From contig NC_088800.1 of NCBI RefSeq assembly GCF_011386835.1, positions 55,953,439 through 56,017,438 of the forward strand: 64,000 nucleotides of DNA, written 5' to 3'. Each line of letters opens with the position of its first letter. Positions within the stretch are counted from its first letter, which is position 1. Made by a program: the position numbers and the translations under genes. The DNA comes from Chrysemys picta bellii. Lineage: Eukaryota; Chordata; Testudines; Emydidae. A model generated the notes under the pieces. It saw nothing but the letters and a program-made list of their open reading frames with translations. It was not told the DNA's origin and ran no database searches. Shown piece by piece: positions 24,755 to 35,027 of this stretch.

Positions 24755-26125
24755 GATTCCAAGGCCAGAAGGGAACATTGTGATGATCTAATCCGACCTC
24801 ATGTATAACACAGGTCAGAGAACTGGCCCAAAATCATTCCTAGAGCAGATCTTTAAGAAAAACATCTAAGAGTGATTTAAAAATCGCCAGTGATGGAGAA
24901 TTCATCCCTCTCCACCTCCGGTAAGTTGTTCCAATGGTTAATTACTCTAGCCATTAAAAATTTACACCTTATTTCCAACCTGAATTTGTCTAGCTTCCAC
25001 TTCCAGCAACTGGATCATGTTAGACCTTTATCTGCTAGATTGAAGAGCCCATTATTAAATATTTGTTCCCTGTGTATATACTTACAGACGTACCCCTTAA
25101 TCTTCTCTTTGTTAAGATAAACAGACTGACATCCTCGAGTCTATCACTATACGGCACATTTTCTAATCCTTTAATCATTCTTGTGGATCTTCTCTGAACC
25201 CTCTCCCATTTATCAACATCCTTCTTGAATTGCAGACACCAGAACTGGACACAGAATTCCAGCAGCAGTCGCACAAGCACCAAATACAATAACCTCTCTA
25301 CTCCTACTTGAGATTCCCATGTTTATGGATCCAAGGATTGTATATTAGTCCTTTTGGCCACAGTGTTGCACTGCGGATCAAGTTCAACTGATTATCTATC
25401 CCTGGACCCACAACAAATCTTTTTTTAGAGTCACTGCTTCCCAGGCCAGAGTCCCCCGTGCCATAAGGTTGGCCAACATTCTTTGTTCCTTCATGTGTAC
25501 ATTCACATTTAGACATATTAAAACACATTTGTTTGCTTGTGCCCAGATTTCCAAGTGATCCAGATCACTCTGTACCAGTGACTTGTCCTCTTCATTATTT
25601 ACCACTCCCCCAATTTTTGTGTCATCGGCAAATTTTACCAATGATGTTTTTTTCTTCCAGGTCATTGATAAAAATGTTAAATAGAGTAGTGCCAAGAACC
25701 AGTCCCTGCAGGACCCCATTTGAAACATACCAGTTCAATCAGGATTCCCCTTTAACAGTTACATTTTGAGATCTATCAGTTAGTCAGCTTTTAATCCATG
25801 TAACATGTGCCATGATAATTTTATAACTTTCTATATGTTTAATCAAAATGTCATGCGGTACCAACTCACATGTTTTACAGAAGTCTAAGTATCACATCAA
25901 GACTATTATCTTTATCAGCCAAACTTGCAATTTCATTAAAAAAATATCAAGTTAGTTTGACAGCACCTATTTTCCATCAATCCATGCTGATTGGCATTAA
26001 TTATATTACCCTCCTTTGATTCGTTATCAGTTGAATCCTGTATCACCTGCTCTATTATCTTGCCTGGGACTGATGTCAGACTGACAGGCCTATAATTACT
26101 TGGGTCATCCCGTTTACCCTTATTC
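24755..26125 (-). mobile_element. 5'-truncated CR1 LINE
   Basis: The CR1 3' end lies at the left (plus-strand CACAGATTCCAAGGCCAGAA with GATCTAATCCGACCTCATG) and the element runs leftwards on the minus strand. Fragments of ORF2 are visible: SNYRPVSLTSVPGKIIEQVI near 26060, KFADDTKIGGVVN with the catalytic Asp pair near 25630, and FKKDVDKWERVQRRSTRMIK near 25200. They lie in different frames with stops, so the copy is dead. The 5' part beyond about 26125 is missing. Confidence 0.9.
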
Positions 26126-26519
26126 TCCTTGCTCTGCATCTCTTGGCTCGAGTTGCTTGAGCTCTCTCTCTGTGCTTCAGTTTCCTCATCTGTAGTATAT
26201 CTGGCATCTCCAAGGACCTGATCTACCCCTTTGCCTTCTAAGATCTATGCGGATGCCATATTCACAATCACACCCTGCTTGGGATGAGGAGGCATCAGGA
26301 GGGGGAGACAGGGGTTGTGAAGGCAAGTGCCGTGTTTGGTGTTACATATTTGTAGACTGTAGTTCTGAGCCTGCTGAGCAGCGGGAGTGGGGCAGGAGGA
26401 GGGGAGCCTGTGATCCCTTCCCCTCCCCATCAGGAATTTCCCTGAGAAAGGCATGGGGAAGCTGAGAACAGGCAGGCTCGGTGCATGTAACAGGGATACA
26501 GGGAAGCTGAGAAGAAGAG
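26126..26519. other. AXIN1 intron between CR1 and DIRS copies
   Basis: No gene or bounded repeat was recognised. The stretch ends in a purine-rich run (GAAGCTGAGAAGAAGAGA) directly before the DIRS end at about 26520. Confidence 0.4.
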
Positions 26520-28600
26520 ATTACTCACTTTGTGCAGTAACTGTGGTGCTTCAAGATCCGTGTCTTTATGGATGCTCCACTTCAGGCACGCATGCGCCTC
26601 TCGAGCCCTCGATCAGAAATTTTCAGTTAGCAGTGTTGGTTCGGACCACACATGCTCCCTGTGCCGTACATCAAGGCTACATAGGAGCGTGCGGGCGAAT
26701 CACCCTCAGGTTCCTTCTCCAGCCGAACATCCCACAGAGGACAGTCCGATGCAAAGGGGAAGGAGGGCAGGTAGTGGAGCACCCAAAGGGGACACACATC
26801 TCGAAGAGCCGTAATTACTGCACAAAGGGAGTAACCTCCTTTTCTTCTTCGTGTGTCCCTTGGGTGGCTCCACTTCAGGTGACTTCCAAGCAGTATCCCC
26901 CGAGGGAGGAGGGAGCTTCAGAACTGAGACTAGAACTGAAGACAGTTCAGCAGAACCAAGTGCCACATTGGATTAGCAGCATGGATTAAAGTAATGTTTT
27001 AAAAACATATGTACACCCTACATATCTCAGATACCAGCACATTCTTATGTAATGCCGTGAATGTTACTTGTAATCTGGTCGAATGTGCTATCACCCTTTG
27101 GGAGGATGAATGCCTCTTATCATAACATGTGATAATACATCCAGATATTCATCTTGATAGTCTGAGCAGAGATCATGAACCCCTTGGATCTATATGCAAA
27201 GAAGATGAAGAGCCTCGATGACTTTCTAAATTACTTGGTCCGATCTACATAATAAAAAGCCAACACCCTTCTAACATGCAGGGTATGGAAACAGGACTCC
27301 TATGGAGAGCTGTGCAGCTTTGGAAAGAACACAGGTAGATGAACAGATTGGTCAAGGTGGAACTGTCACAGAACCTTAGGCACGGATTTAGGGTGTGGAT
27401 GTAAAGACACTTTGCCCTTGAAGAATACCATCAATAAGGGGATCTGCCATCAGGGTTCCAATCTCCCGACCCTCTGAGCCGACGTGATGACTATTAAAAA
27501 CACCGTCTTCACAGAAAAATGGAGCAAAGAACAGGATAATGTTGTCTGTCTGATTTTGTTCATCACCCTTGGTATCAACAGCACTGGAAAAAATGCATAG
27601 AATAGACCCTTCTGCAAAAAAAGATGCCACTTCCTGTTTCTGGAGGTGGCCAAGAGACCTACCTCTGCCAGTCCCCATCATTGGAATATGCTGTGGAGAG
27701 CTTGAGCGTCTAGCTTCTATTCATAGTCCTGAGAAAAGTGCTGCTGAGGACATCGGGTGTGGTGTTCTGAATATCTGGAAGCAGACTGCAGAAATTTGGA
27801 TCTGATGAACTACGAACAAGTTCCCTAGTTTCATGGGTTCGGCACACAGGGAGGGGGATCTTGCTTCTCCCTGTTTATTGATCTAGAACATAGAGGATAT
27901 GTTGTCTGTCATGACTCTGATTGATTTGCCCCTGGTGAGGGGCTGGAAATGAAAGCAAGCATTCTTGATAGCCCTGAGCTCCAACAGATAGATGTGGAGA
28001 CTGGTTTCCTGAGTTGTCCATCTACCCTGAGTCTAGGGAGTTCCTCCCTCCGTCACCTGTCTGTCCAAGGTGCCTCTGACAGGAGAATAGATCGCTCTGA
28101 GCCAGCCCTGGAAGCAGCAGAGGCATAGCCTTGTGTGATTGGTCAAAAAAGTTACAAACTGCCATGTGTCCCAGGAGCTGTAGACAGTTCTTATTTTGGT
28201 CCCAGGGCTCCCCTGAATTGTCCGTACTAGACCGGAAGTTCCAAATCTAAGGGAAGTCAGGCTCTGACTGTCAATGAGTCCAAATGTGCTCCTATAAACT
28301 TTATCTTTTGTACAGAGGTTTATATAGATTTTTTAAAAATTCAGCTGCAGACCCAACCTCTGCAACAGAGTGAGGTGCCATATGGGTGGAAGATAGCAGT
28401 GCTTGGTAGGATCGGCCCTTGAGTAGCAAGTCATCAAGGCACAGGAAGATTAGGATCACTTCTTGTCAGAGGTAAGCCACCACTATCGCTAGGACCTTTG
28501 AGAACAACCTGGGGTCCAAGAAAAGGCAGAAAGGAAGCACTTGGAATTGGAAATGATCCTGGCCTATAGTTAAGCATATGAATTTCCTGTGCAATTGGTG
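26520..28600 (-). mobile_element. Partial DIRS-like retrotransposon, copy 3
   Basis: The left terminal repeat begins TTACTCACTTTGTGCAGTAACTG at 26521. An internal complementary region follows at about 26770-26880, carrying CATCTCGAAGAGCCGTAATT and TTCTTCTTCGTGTGTCCC. The minus strand then shows a recombinase remnant (FLIVITSAQRVGRLEP, 27450-27500) and RNase H-like pieces (27850-28000). The Gag end and the right terminal repeat are missing, and a CR1 3' end starts at 28606. The element has the same orientation as AXIN1 and many stops. Confidence 0.75.
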
Positions 28601-28605
28601 TATCA

Positions 28606-28902
28606 TAAGAACATAAAAACGGACATACTGGGTCAGACCAAAAGTCCATCTAGCCCAGGATCCTGTCTTCCAACAGTGGCCAGTGCCAGGTGCCCCAGAG
28701 GGAATGAACAGAACAGGTAATCAAGTGATTCATCCCCTGTCACCCATTTCCAGCTTCTGGCAAACAGAGGCTAGGGACACCATTCCTGCCCATCTTGGCT
28801 AATAGCCATTGATGGACCTATCCTCCATGAATTTATCTAGTTCTTTTTTGAAGCCTGTTATAGTCTTGGCCTTCACAACATCCTCTGGCAACGAGTTTCA
28901 CA
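28606..28902 (-). mobile_element. CR1 LINE 3'-end fragment
   Basis: The plus strand reads ATAAGAACATAAAAACGGAC, then TACTGGGTCAGACCAAAAGT, the inverted 3' end of a CR1 subfamily. It continues through TTTGAAGCCTGTTATAGTC to about 28902. It is a non-coding truncated copy that abuts the broken end of DIRS copy 3. Confidence 0.85.
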
Positions 28903-29913
28903 GTGCTTGGAACATGGGGAGCTGAGAACAAGCAAGCTTGTAGCATGTCACATGGAAAAAAGCACAAAGACTGGGGGGAGCTGATGATGGGTAATGCTCC
29001 CGGAACATGGTGTGAGCCTCCACAGGTTCCAATGTGGGGAAAGGATTATAGGGCTCCCTCTGTTCCATCACTCTTGCTGCTCATGGTGGGGCTGGAATTC
29101 TGAGGGGGAACCCGCTTCCTCTATACAGGACCCCTTAGCAAGTGATAGGCAGATTGGGTCTCCCCTTATGCCCTGGTGTTGACTTTAGCTGGGAGATGAG
29201 GAGCTGGGAGGAGTACCCAAGAACACATCCACACCTGTCCCTGAATCATGGCCCCCACACCACTGCCATTTTCCAAAACAACAGGAAGTCACACACAAGA
29301 AAGCTACATTGACATGGAGTGAAGGTGGCCGGTGCTCAGCCCTGCCCTGTGTGCCTCATCCCCTTCCATTGCAGGAGAGAGTCATTCTCAAAGTTCAAAC
29401 GCTGAGTGAGAGGGACCCTTCCCACCCAACACAGCCACAGCCTTAACGCTGTCCCTGTGGAGATGGCTATAGACACTGGGAGTGTAACAGCACCTGACCC
29501 TACCTAAGCAAACCTGTCGTTGTATCTGTGCCTAGCACAGCTCCCAGCAGCACTCCCATTCACATCCTCCACCTGAGCTCTGGATGGCACCAGAGACCTC
29601 ATTGGGACTTGTTGCTGCTTGGCAGACACTGAGGGAGTGGTGAGGAGTTCTTAGGGCAGGATCACAGGGGCAGAGTTAAGGCTGTGGCTGTGCTGGGTAG
29701 GAAGTGTTCCTTGGCTGCATTTCCAGGTTTGCCAGCACTTGAGTTTTGGAAGGGGGGAAAGGAACACAGGGCAGAGCTGAGTGTCTGTGACCTTCACTCC
29801 ATGGTAAAAAAAAATGTCACGCATGTGAATGTACGCATACAATAGTTTATGCATCATAACCTCTATAAACTAAGAGCCACATTTTCAACAGCAGGCACAA
29901 AAAGCAAGTACCA
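28903..29913. other. AXIN1 intron, nothing recognised
   Basis: No exon or bounded repeat was recognised in this kilobase. Confidence 0.4.
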
Positions 29914-30053
29914 TATATACTCGTTCATAAGCCGAATATTTTTGGTAAAAAAATGACGCATTAAAGAGTGGGAGTCGGCTTATAAATGGGTCTACACCAA
30001 AATTTGATGATTTTAAACTCTATGGAATCACTGAATTGAATATCTAATACATT

Positions 30054-30196
30054 GTTGTTTTGTTTACCTGGAGCGTCTGCAGGCATGGAGCCCCTCAGCT
30101 CCTTGCGGCCGCAGTTCGCCATTCCCAGCCAAGTAAACAAAACGTCCCACCAGTGGCTTACCTTGACAGGCCAGGAGCCAAAGTTTACCAACCCAT
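30054..30196 (+). repeat. Truncated copy of hAT-like MITE family C
   Basis: TTTGTTTACCTGGAGCGTCT, a GTAAACAAAACGTCCCACCA fold and GGAGCCAAAGTTTACCAACC match the inner part and right terminus of the complete element at 32040-32297. The left terminus is missing. It lies in the 5' flank of the pogo transposase. Confidence 0.75.
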
Positions 30197-30504
30197 TTAT
30201 TGATGTCAATACTGCAGCCTTTTAAAGTTGCAAAGGCTTTGTTTAGTGGACTAGATTGGCTCAAAATGGACCTCATAAGTCTCGAGCCAATATGAAAATA
30301 TAAAGTGCAGAATCGATGGAATCGCTAATAAAATTGAAATAGCCTGTTATCCCTACAGACATGCCAATCTACAGGGCTGCTTTGAAATAAACAAAGAACA
30401 ATAATAATTTGACAGTGATAAAGCAGGTGACATTCCTATATAAAGTCCTACAAAATCTATAACTACAATAATAATAATAATCTATTTTCATACTAGTATT
30501 TAAA

Positions 30505-31861
30505 ATGAACGGTGAAATCAAAAGAAAAAGGTCTTCTTATGCAGCGTTCAAACTTAAAGTTGTTGAATATGTAGAAGCAAACAATAATTGTGCCGCTGCT
30601 CGTGAATTCTGTATCAATGAGAAGCAAGTAAGAGAATGGTGAAAAAATAAAACCACTAAAAGACATGCGAAGAAGCAAGAAAAAACGTCCAACGAGGTAC
30701 GCTTCATTTCCTGAGTTGGAGAAAGATCTCAATAATTGGGTTGTTGAATGTCGACAAAATGGGTACATTGTCACTAGGACTGGAATTCGTCTGCGTGCTC
30801 TGCAAATGACGAAAGACGACAAATACAAGTCAGTAAAGCCGTCAATGTTTGTCGCATCAGCGGTTGGAGAACTCGCTTCATGAACCGTCATGGTCTCTGT
30901 CTTCGTCAGCGAACAAAGATAGTGCAAAAGCTGCCTAGAGATCTGGAAGAAAAAATAGAATCTTTCCAAAGGTTTATTATAAAATATCGAAAGGAATATG
31001 CATTTGAACTGTCACAAATAGGAAATATGGATGAAACACCAATGACATTCAATCTCCTGCGCAACGGAACGGTAACCGGTGTTGGTGAAAAAACAGTTTT
31101 AATTAAAACCACTGGCCATGAAAAAATCCATTTTACGGTGGTTTTATGATGTTTGGCAAATGGATCAAAGCTCCCTCCTGTTGTTATTTTTAAAAGAAAA
31201 ACCTTGCCTAAAAACATGAAATTTCCTGCTGGTGTCATCGTACGTGCACACGAAAAGGGATGGATGGATGGATGAAAGTGGGACTATTGAATGGCTGGAA
31301 AAAGTGTGGAATAAGAGACCAGGAGCACTTTTCAAGAAACCGGCTATGCTCGTTTGGGACATGTTTAGGGCACACAAGACGGATGAGGTGAAAAATGTGG
31401 CCAAAAATATGAAAACTACTTTGGCTGTAATACCTGGAGGCTTAACTTCAGTTCTACAACCACTTGATGTCTGCCTGAACAAACCCTTTAAAGACAGGCT
31501 ACGCAAAATGTGGTTTGAACGGATGTGCTCAGGCATGGCCAAGTTGACAAAAGGCGGGAATCTTATGAAGCCCAAAATCAATCTGGTTGCCCAGTGGATT
31601 AAGGTCTCCATTCCCTCAGAAATGGTAGAAAAATCATTTAGGAAATGCTGTATCAGCAATGCACTCGACGGGTCAGAAGATGATGATATATTTGATGATG
31701 ACACAACAGAGGCTGCTGATGAGAAGGAATCTGAGTCTGAAGGTGACACTGCCGACATCTATGATGACAATGCAGGTGCAGCTGTGACTGAAGCCAAGTT
31801 TAATGAACTGTTTGGTGAATCAGAGACTGATTCAGACTTTGAAGATTTTAAGCCTTTTTAA
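30505..31861 (+). pseudogene. pogo/Passer-like transposase, broken by two stops and three frameshifts
   Basis: The ATG at 30505 opens a Brinker-type helix-turn-helix (RKRSSYAAFKLKVVEYVEAN and ending VREW) that stops at TGA 30640. The frame then shifts near 30660 (into FPELEKDLNNWVVECRQNG), near 30845 (into RHGLCLRQRTKI, the CENP-B-like second domain) and again in the GGAT repeat at about 31258. Another TGA is at 31147. The DDE core shows GNMDETP, VWDMFRAH and LQPLDV, giving a DDD triad. The last 209-residue frame (31232-31861) ends in a highly acidic tail (EDDDIFDDD, ESETDSDFEDF). All blocks are present in order, so the gene was complete before it decayed. Confidence 0.85.
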
Positions 31862-32039
31862 AGTCTCATATTGTTCTAAGTTACTTGTTTTCAATATCCA
31901 TTTACTGATTTTAAATATTGACTGTAATTTTGTATTTGTTCAGTTATTATTATAACAAGAAGTTTTTCGTTAGATTACATTAAAATAATTCTAGCAAAAC
32001 TTTTAAGTGTTTCTTGTGATGCCAGCTTTTAAAACATAG

Positions 32040-32297
32040 CAGGGGTTGGCAAACTTTGGCTCCCAGCCCGTCAGGGTAAGCCGCTGGCAGGTTGGGACGT
32101 TTTGTTTACTTGGAGCGTCTGCAGGTAGGGAGCCCCTCAGCTCCCAGCCAATGGGAGCTGCACTGGCTGGGAACAGCAAACCGCGGACACTGGGAGCTGA
32201 GGGGCTCTGTGCCTGCAGACGCTCCAAGTAAACAAAATCTCCCGACCCGCCAGTGGCTTAACCTGACGGGCCGGGAGCCAAAGTTTGCCAACCCCTG
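32040..32297. mobile_element. hAT-like MITE family C, complete, nested in the pogo element
   Basis: A 258-bp element with long inverted ends: CAGGGGTTGGCAAACTTTGG at left, CCAAAGTTTGCCAACCCCTG at right. Flanking 8-mers AAACATAG (32032-32039) and AAATATAG (32298-32305) differ at one position, an hAT-type duplication. Inside are GTTTACTTGGAGCGTCTGCA and its inverted copy, so the element is nearly palindromic. Confidence 0.9.
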
Positions 32298-32401
32298 AAA
32301 TATAGGGTCGGCTTATGAAAGGGTCATACAGTTTTTGCTATTTTTACCTAACCATCTTGGGGGGGTCGGCTTATAAACAAATGGGCTAATGAACGAGTAT
32401 A

Positions 32402-33363
32402 TACGCTAGTTAAATACATCCTCAAAATACATAGCCGGATGCCAACACTGAATGATTTTCTATGGTTTTGTCTACACAATTTAGGTGCCTACTTTTGAAA
32501 AATTATCCCTACATTTTATTTGGGGTATTTTTACTCCAAAGTTAATTTTGACTTCACTAGCTGCAAGATAAAATTATAAAAACGTGCCTTCTTATCTGCT
32601 TAGGATAACAGCTGGATTTTGCACAGAAACAATATAGGGTTCAGCAAGCAGCTGATGTGATGGAGTCTTTGTGCATGAAAGGAAAGCAGTTCAGGGAGGC
32701 ACATGCGCAAGCCCTTTCTTTGTGTGAGCTCTAAAGCAGGTATTTCAGTGCTGCTGGGAATGAAGCTTGGAGACAGCACGGCCTCTGCAGACTACACTTT
32801 CTGAAACACAGAATAATGAAAATCAGGTCTGCTGTGCCCACTAGATGGGGCCTGGTGGTTACAATATTGTCAGAGGCTCCTTTAATCAGATTTAGAATGC
32901 TCCAAGTCATTTAAAAAACACATCTGCAGTGACATTATACCCAGGGAAGTCTGAACAGCCCTTTCCATTGAGCTAGGAACACACGCGCGCACACACACAC
33001 ACTGATAATCTGTAGAAGCAGCAACATCTCATTTCCTCTCCTTTTTACCTATCAAATGACCCCCGATTGAGCTGAAAGGATTCCCCTGATGTATGTGTGC
33101 TTTTTGTTTTAATCGGCGATGCCACTGAGCAAAAATGATGCTGAAAGAAGTTCCCTTCCTAGCAATACCAGCAATGCTTTACATTAACATGGAAAGAACT
33201 GTAAACACAGATATGCTTCTCACTGGTGATGTGGCTGGTTGCTTTTCAAATTTCACTCAGGTCAGACAGTGACGCTAGATCAGTCTGTCAATAGCACATT
33301 TTACTTTTTAGTTGCCATTCAGCAGCACAACATTGAAATGCTTGGGCTGGAAATACCACAGGG
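32402..33363. other. AXIN1 intron with a short CA microsatellite
   Basis: An (AC)n/(GC)n tract lies at about 32981-33002. Nothing else was recognised. Confidence 0.5.
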
Positions 33364-33775
33364 CAGTGGTTTTCATCTAGGGATACGTGTACCCCAGGTG
33401 TATGCAGAGGTCTTCCAGGGGGTACATCAACTCATCTAGATATTTGCCTAGTTTTACAACAGGCTACAAAAAAGCATTACCAAAGTCAGTACAAACTAAA
33501 ATTTCATACAGACAATGACTTGTTTATACTGCTCTATATACTATACACTGAAATGTAAATACAATATTTATATTCCAATTGATTTATTTTATAATTATAT
33601 GGTAAAAACGAGAAAGTCAGCACTTTTTCAGTAACAGCGTGCTGCGACACTTTTGTATTTTTATGTCTGATTTTGTAAGCAAGAGGTTTTTTAAGTGAGG
33701 TGAAACTTGGGGTACATGAGACAAATCAGACTCCTGAAGGGGGTACAGTGGCTCTGGAAAGGTTCAACGCCACTG
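33364..33775. mobile_element. hAT-like element (412 bp)
   Basis: Left end CAGTGGTTTTCATCTAGGG and right end AAGGTTCAACGCCACTG are imperfect inverted copies. Just inside are GGATACGTGTACCCC and GGGGTACATGAG. Flanking 8-mers CCACAGGG and TTATAGGG differ only by C-to-T changes, consistent with a decayed hAT duplication. The interior is AT-rich and non-coding. Confidence 0.75.
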
Positions 33776-34422
33776 TTATAGGGGAATGCACACATCCAAA
33801 AAACCCTTTCTTGGGGATTTAAAGGGATTGATGAAGACAGTCCAGTGCTTGGTTTTTCTAAATGTTAAGAAAAAACCATAAACGGTGGGTATAAATTACT
33901 TGTCAGTACTCCCTTAACAAAATCACGTGACTTTAAATTCACTTTCCTTTCTCCTGTATTCATTGACTGATGCTGCCTTAGAAAGGGAACTGCAGGCAGT
34001 TGGGTGAAGGGTATTTTTGTTTCAGTAGCTTTTGCAAATGTTTCCAAGCCCTATGCTGAACCAATGATTGTGCTTGAGGCTTTGCAATTTTTTTTTTAAT
34101 TTTGGCACCGTTCAGCGAGCCATCCCAGAGATCTGCACTGAGAAGAGGCCTCCAGTCCTGACATCGTGCCCCAAAAAGCTGTGGTGCATCAGGATTCAAG
34201 CTCTCCTTTTGCAGATACCAGCAGGTCCTGCACTTTAAGTACTAACCTAAAAGGGCTTATATTTAATTCTGAATCCTTAATGCCTCGCACTGACCATCCA
34301 ATACATTGTTCTATGTGACTACCACAGGGTTTATCATACAGCATTACCTAGAGACCGGGCTCAAATGTGGATTAAGTCAAAAAGAAAATTTGCTTAAACA
34401 GACTTCAGACTGTTATTTAGCC
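33776..34422. other. AXIN1 intron, nothing recognised
   Basis: No exon or bounded repeat was recognised. A run of about nine T is at 34088-34096. Confidence 0.4.
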
Positions 34423-35027
34423 CAGCGTTTCTCAAACGGGGGTCTGCAAGAATACTCCAGAGGGTTCGCGGGCCCCCCTGATCAACTCCTCCCCCTCCCT
34501 CCTAGTGCTTCCTGCATGCCGGGGAACAGCTGTTGAGCGGTGCACAGGAGGCACTGGAAGGGAGGGGGAGGAGCGGGAACGGGGCACACTCAGGGCAGGT
34601 CTTCACTACAGGGGAGGTCGATTTAAGATACGCAAATTCAGCTACACGAATAGCATAGCTGAATTCGACGTATCGGAGCCGACTTACCCCGCTGTGAGGA
34701 CGGCGGCAAAATCGACCTCCGCTGCTCCCCGTCGATGGCGCTTACTCCTACCTCCGCTGGTGGAGTAAGCGCATCGATTCGGGGATTGATTGTCGCGTCC
34801 CGACGAGACGCGATAATTCGATCCCCGAGAGATCGATTTCTACCTGCCGATTCAGGTGGGTAGTGTAGACCTAGCCTCAGAGGAGGGGGCGGAAAGAGGC
34901 AGGGAAGAGAAGGGGCGGGGTGGGGCCTTGGGGGAAGGGGTGGAGTGGGAGCGGGGCACTTGGGGGTCCGCGACAAATTTTACATCAAAATGGGGGTCCT
35001 TGGGTTGCTCAAGTTTGAGAACCGCTG
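34423..35027. mobile_element. hAT (Charlie-like) element with a nested MITE
   Basis: Ends CAGCGTTTCTCAAACGGGGG and CAAGTTTGAGAACCGCTG are inverted copies. GGGGGTCTGCAAG and GGGGTCCGCGACAAATTTT follow the termini. The interior is purine-rich (GGAGGGGGAGGAGCGGG). The 8-mers on each side match poorly, so the duplication is uncertain. A second MITE at 34596-34874 interrupts it and is therefore younger. Confidence 0.75.
34596..34874. mobile_element. 279-bp hAT-like MITE nested in the Charlie-like element
   Basis: Left CAGGTCTTCACTACAGGGG and right GTGTAGACCTAG are inverted ends. Flanking 8-mers ACTCAGGG and CCTCAGAG agree at six of eight positions. The interior is unusually CpG-rich (CGTCCCGACGAGACGCGATA), with several short hairpins such as CTACCTCCGCTGGTGGAGTA. 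Confidence 0.7.

Larger units (their letters stand above)
29916..32401 (+). mobile_element. pogo-superfamily DNA transposon (Passer/POGK-like), inactivated
   Basis: The left end TATACTCGTTCATAAGCCGA pairs with the right end CTAATGAACGAGTATA, and both sides are flanked by TA. The inner repeat GTCGGCTTATAAA recurs inverted. It encodes one broken transposase gene on the plus strand (30505-31861). The transposase has a Brinker-type DNA-binding N-terminus and a DDE core, which fits the Tc2/Passer branch of pogo elements from which POGK and POGZ were derived. Two copies of another MITE sit in its non-coding flanks. Confidence 0.85.
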
